From Erwinia sp. HDF1-3R (GTDB taxonomy: Bacteria; Pseudomonadota; Gammaproteobacteria; Enterobacterales; Enterobacteriaceae): a DNA stretch of 64,000 nucleotides. Position numbers and translations under genes: made by a program. Positions 63,786-64,000 of the stretch are shown here, in pieces. The notes under the pieces were generated by a model. That model made no database searches and had not been told where the DNA came from. It was given only the letters and a program-made list of their open reading frames with translations. How positions within the stretch are numbered: the stretch's first letter is position 1; every line of letters begins with the position of its first letter. The stretch lies in NCBI RefSeq assembly GCF_039621855.1, contig NZ_CP155071.1:620001-684000 (forward strand). Direction: 5' to 3'.

Positions 63786-64000
63786 TTACCACTTTTTGTT
63801 GAGCAGACGATCGAGGCTGTACGCGCCCGGACCGGTAATAAACAGCAGCAGATAGCCGCCAGATATAGACAGGTTTTTCATAAAGTTGATAGAACTGCCC
63901 GCCACTGACGCATCGCTATGGAAAATCAGCGCGGTAATAATCGCGAAGATGGCGGTAATGATTGCGGTAAAACGGGTCAGGAAACCAAACAGAATGGCCA
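63786..64000 (-). CDS. DoxX family membrane protein, YqjF-like (5' part beyond window)
   Basis: The 3' end of a DoxX-family gene, visible for 70 codons to the stop at 63786-63788. It reads AILFGFLTRFTAIITAIFAI, then FMKNLSISGGYLLLF and GPGAYSLDRLL, the usual last two helices of DoxX proteins. Its place next to yqjG, as in E. coli, suggests yqjF. Confidence 0.75.
   Translation of the reverse strand, partial: AILFGFLTRFTAIITAIFAIITALIFHSDASVAGSSINFMKNLSISGGYLLLFITGPGAYSLDRLLNKKW

Overview
The window is chromosomal DNA of an enterobacterium. Nearly every housekeeping gene reads as a close homologue of its Escherichia coli counterpart, but several E. coli neighbours are missing, which fits an Erwinia/Pantoea-type member of the Enterobacterales. 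That placement is inferred from gene content and protein similarity recalled by eye; no search was run.

Bases 1-43.8 kb follow the E. coli mutL-to-pmbA block: mutL (5' end cut off), miaA, hfq, hflX, hflK, hflC, yjeT, purA, rnr, rlmB, aidB, bsmA, yjfP, the rpsF-priB-rpsR-rplI ribosomal operon, ytfB, fklB, cpdB, cysQ, ytfJ, ytfK, ytfL, tamA, tamB, ytfP, ppa, fbp, mpl, darP, pmbA and cybC. Genes expected from E. coli but absent are nsrR (between purA and rnr), msrA (between ytfL and tamA) and the ytfQRT-yjfF sugar transporter (between ppa and fbp). Additions are two chemoreceptor genes, each with a candidate sigma-28 promoter, a double-glycine leader peptide of the class II microcin type, and about 2.4 kb of repeat DNA between bsmA and the first chemoreceptor gene. 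The repeat DNA is a tandem array of 394-bp units followed by a palindrome-rich tail.

Bases 44.3-53.2 kb hold an accessory catabolic cassette. In order it encodes a mini-PRD protein, a glycine-rich SFCGS protein, DUF4312, DUF4311 and DUF4310 proteins (a probable membrane complex), a metal-dependent amidohydrolase/deacetylase, a DgaE-like PLP ammonia-lyase, a DgaF-like 2-keto-3-deoxy-6-phosphogluconate aldolase, an exported lactonase, and a PRD/EIIB/EIIA activator. Read together they suggest PTS-linked uptake of an acylated amino-sugar acid or its lactone, then deacetylation, deamination and aldol cleavage to pyruvate and glyceraldehyde 3-phosphate. The transporter and the true substrate are not established, so this is the best candidate for an undescribed system in the window.

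Bases 53.2-64 kb follow a different E. coli neighbourhood: dolP, diaA, yraN, lpoA, rsmI, rnpB, then a cspA-type cold-shock gene with its long thermosensor leader, a UPF0149/YecA-like gene flanked on both sides by simple-sequence repeats, yhaK, yhaJ, yqjG and the 3' end of a DoxX/YqjF gene. The rnpB RNA carries an enlarged P12 arm and is followed by eight head-to-tail 19-bp repeats. The cassette therefore sits where two blocks that are far apart in E. coli have been joined.
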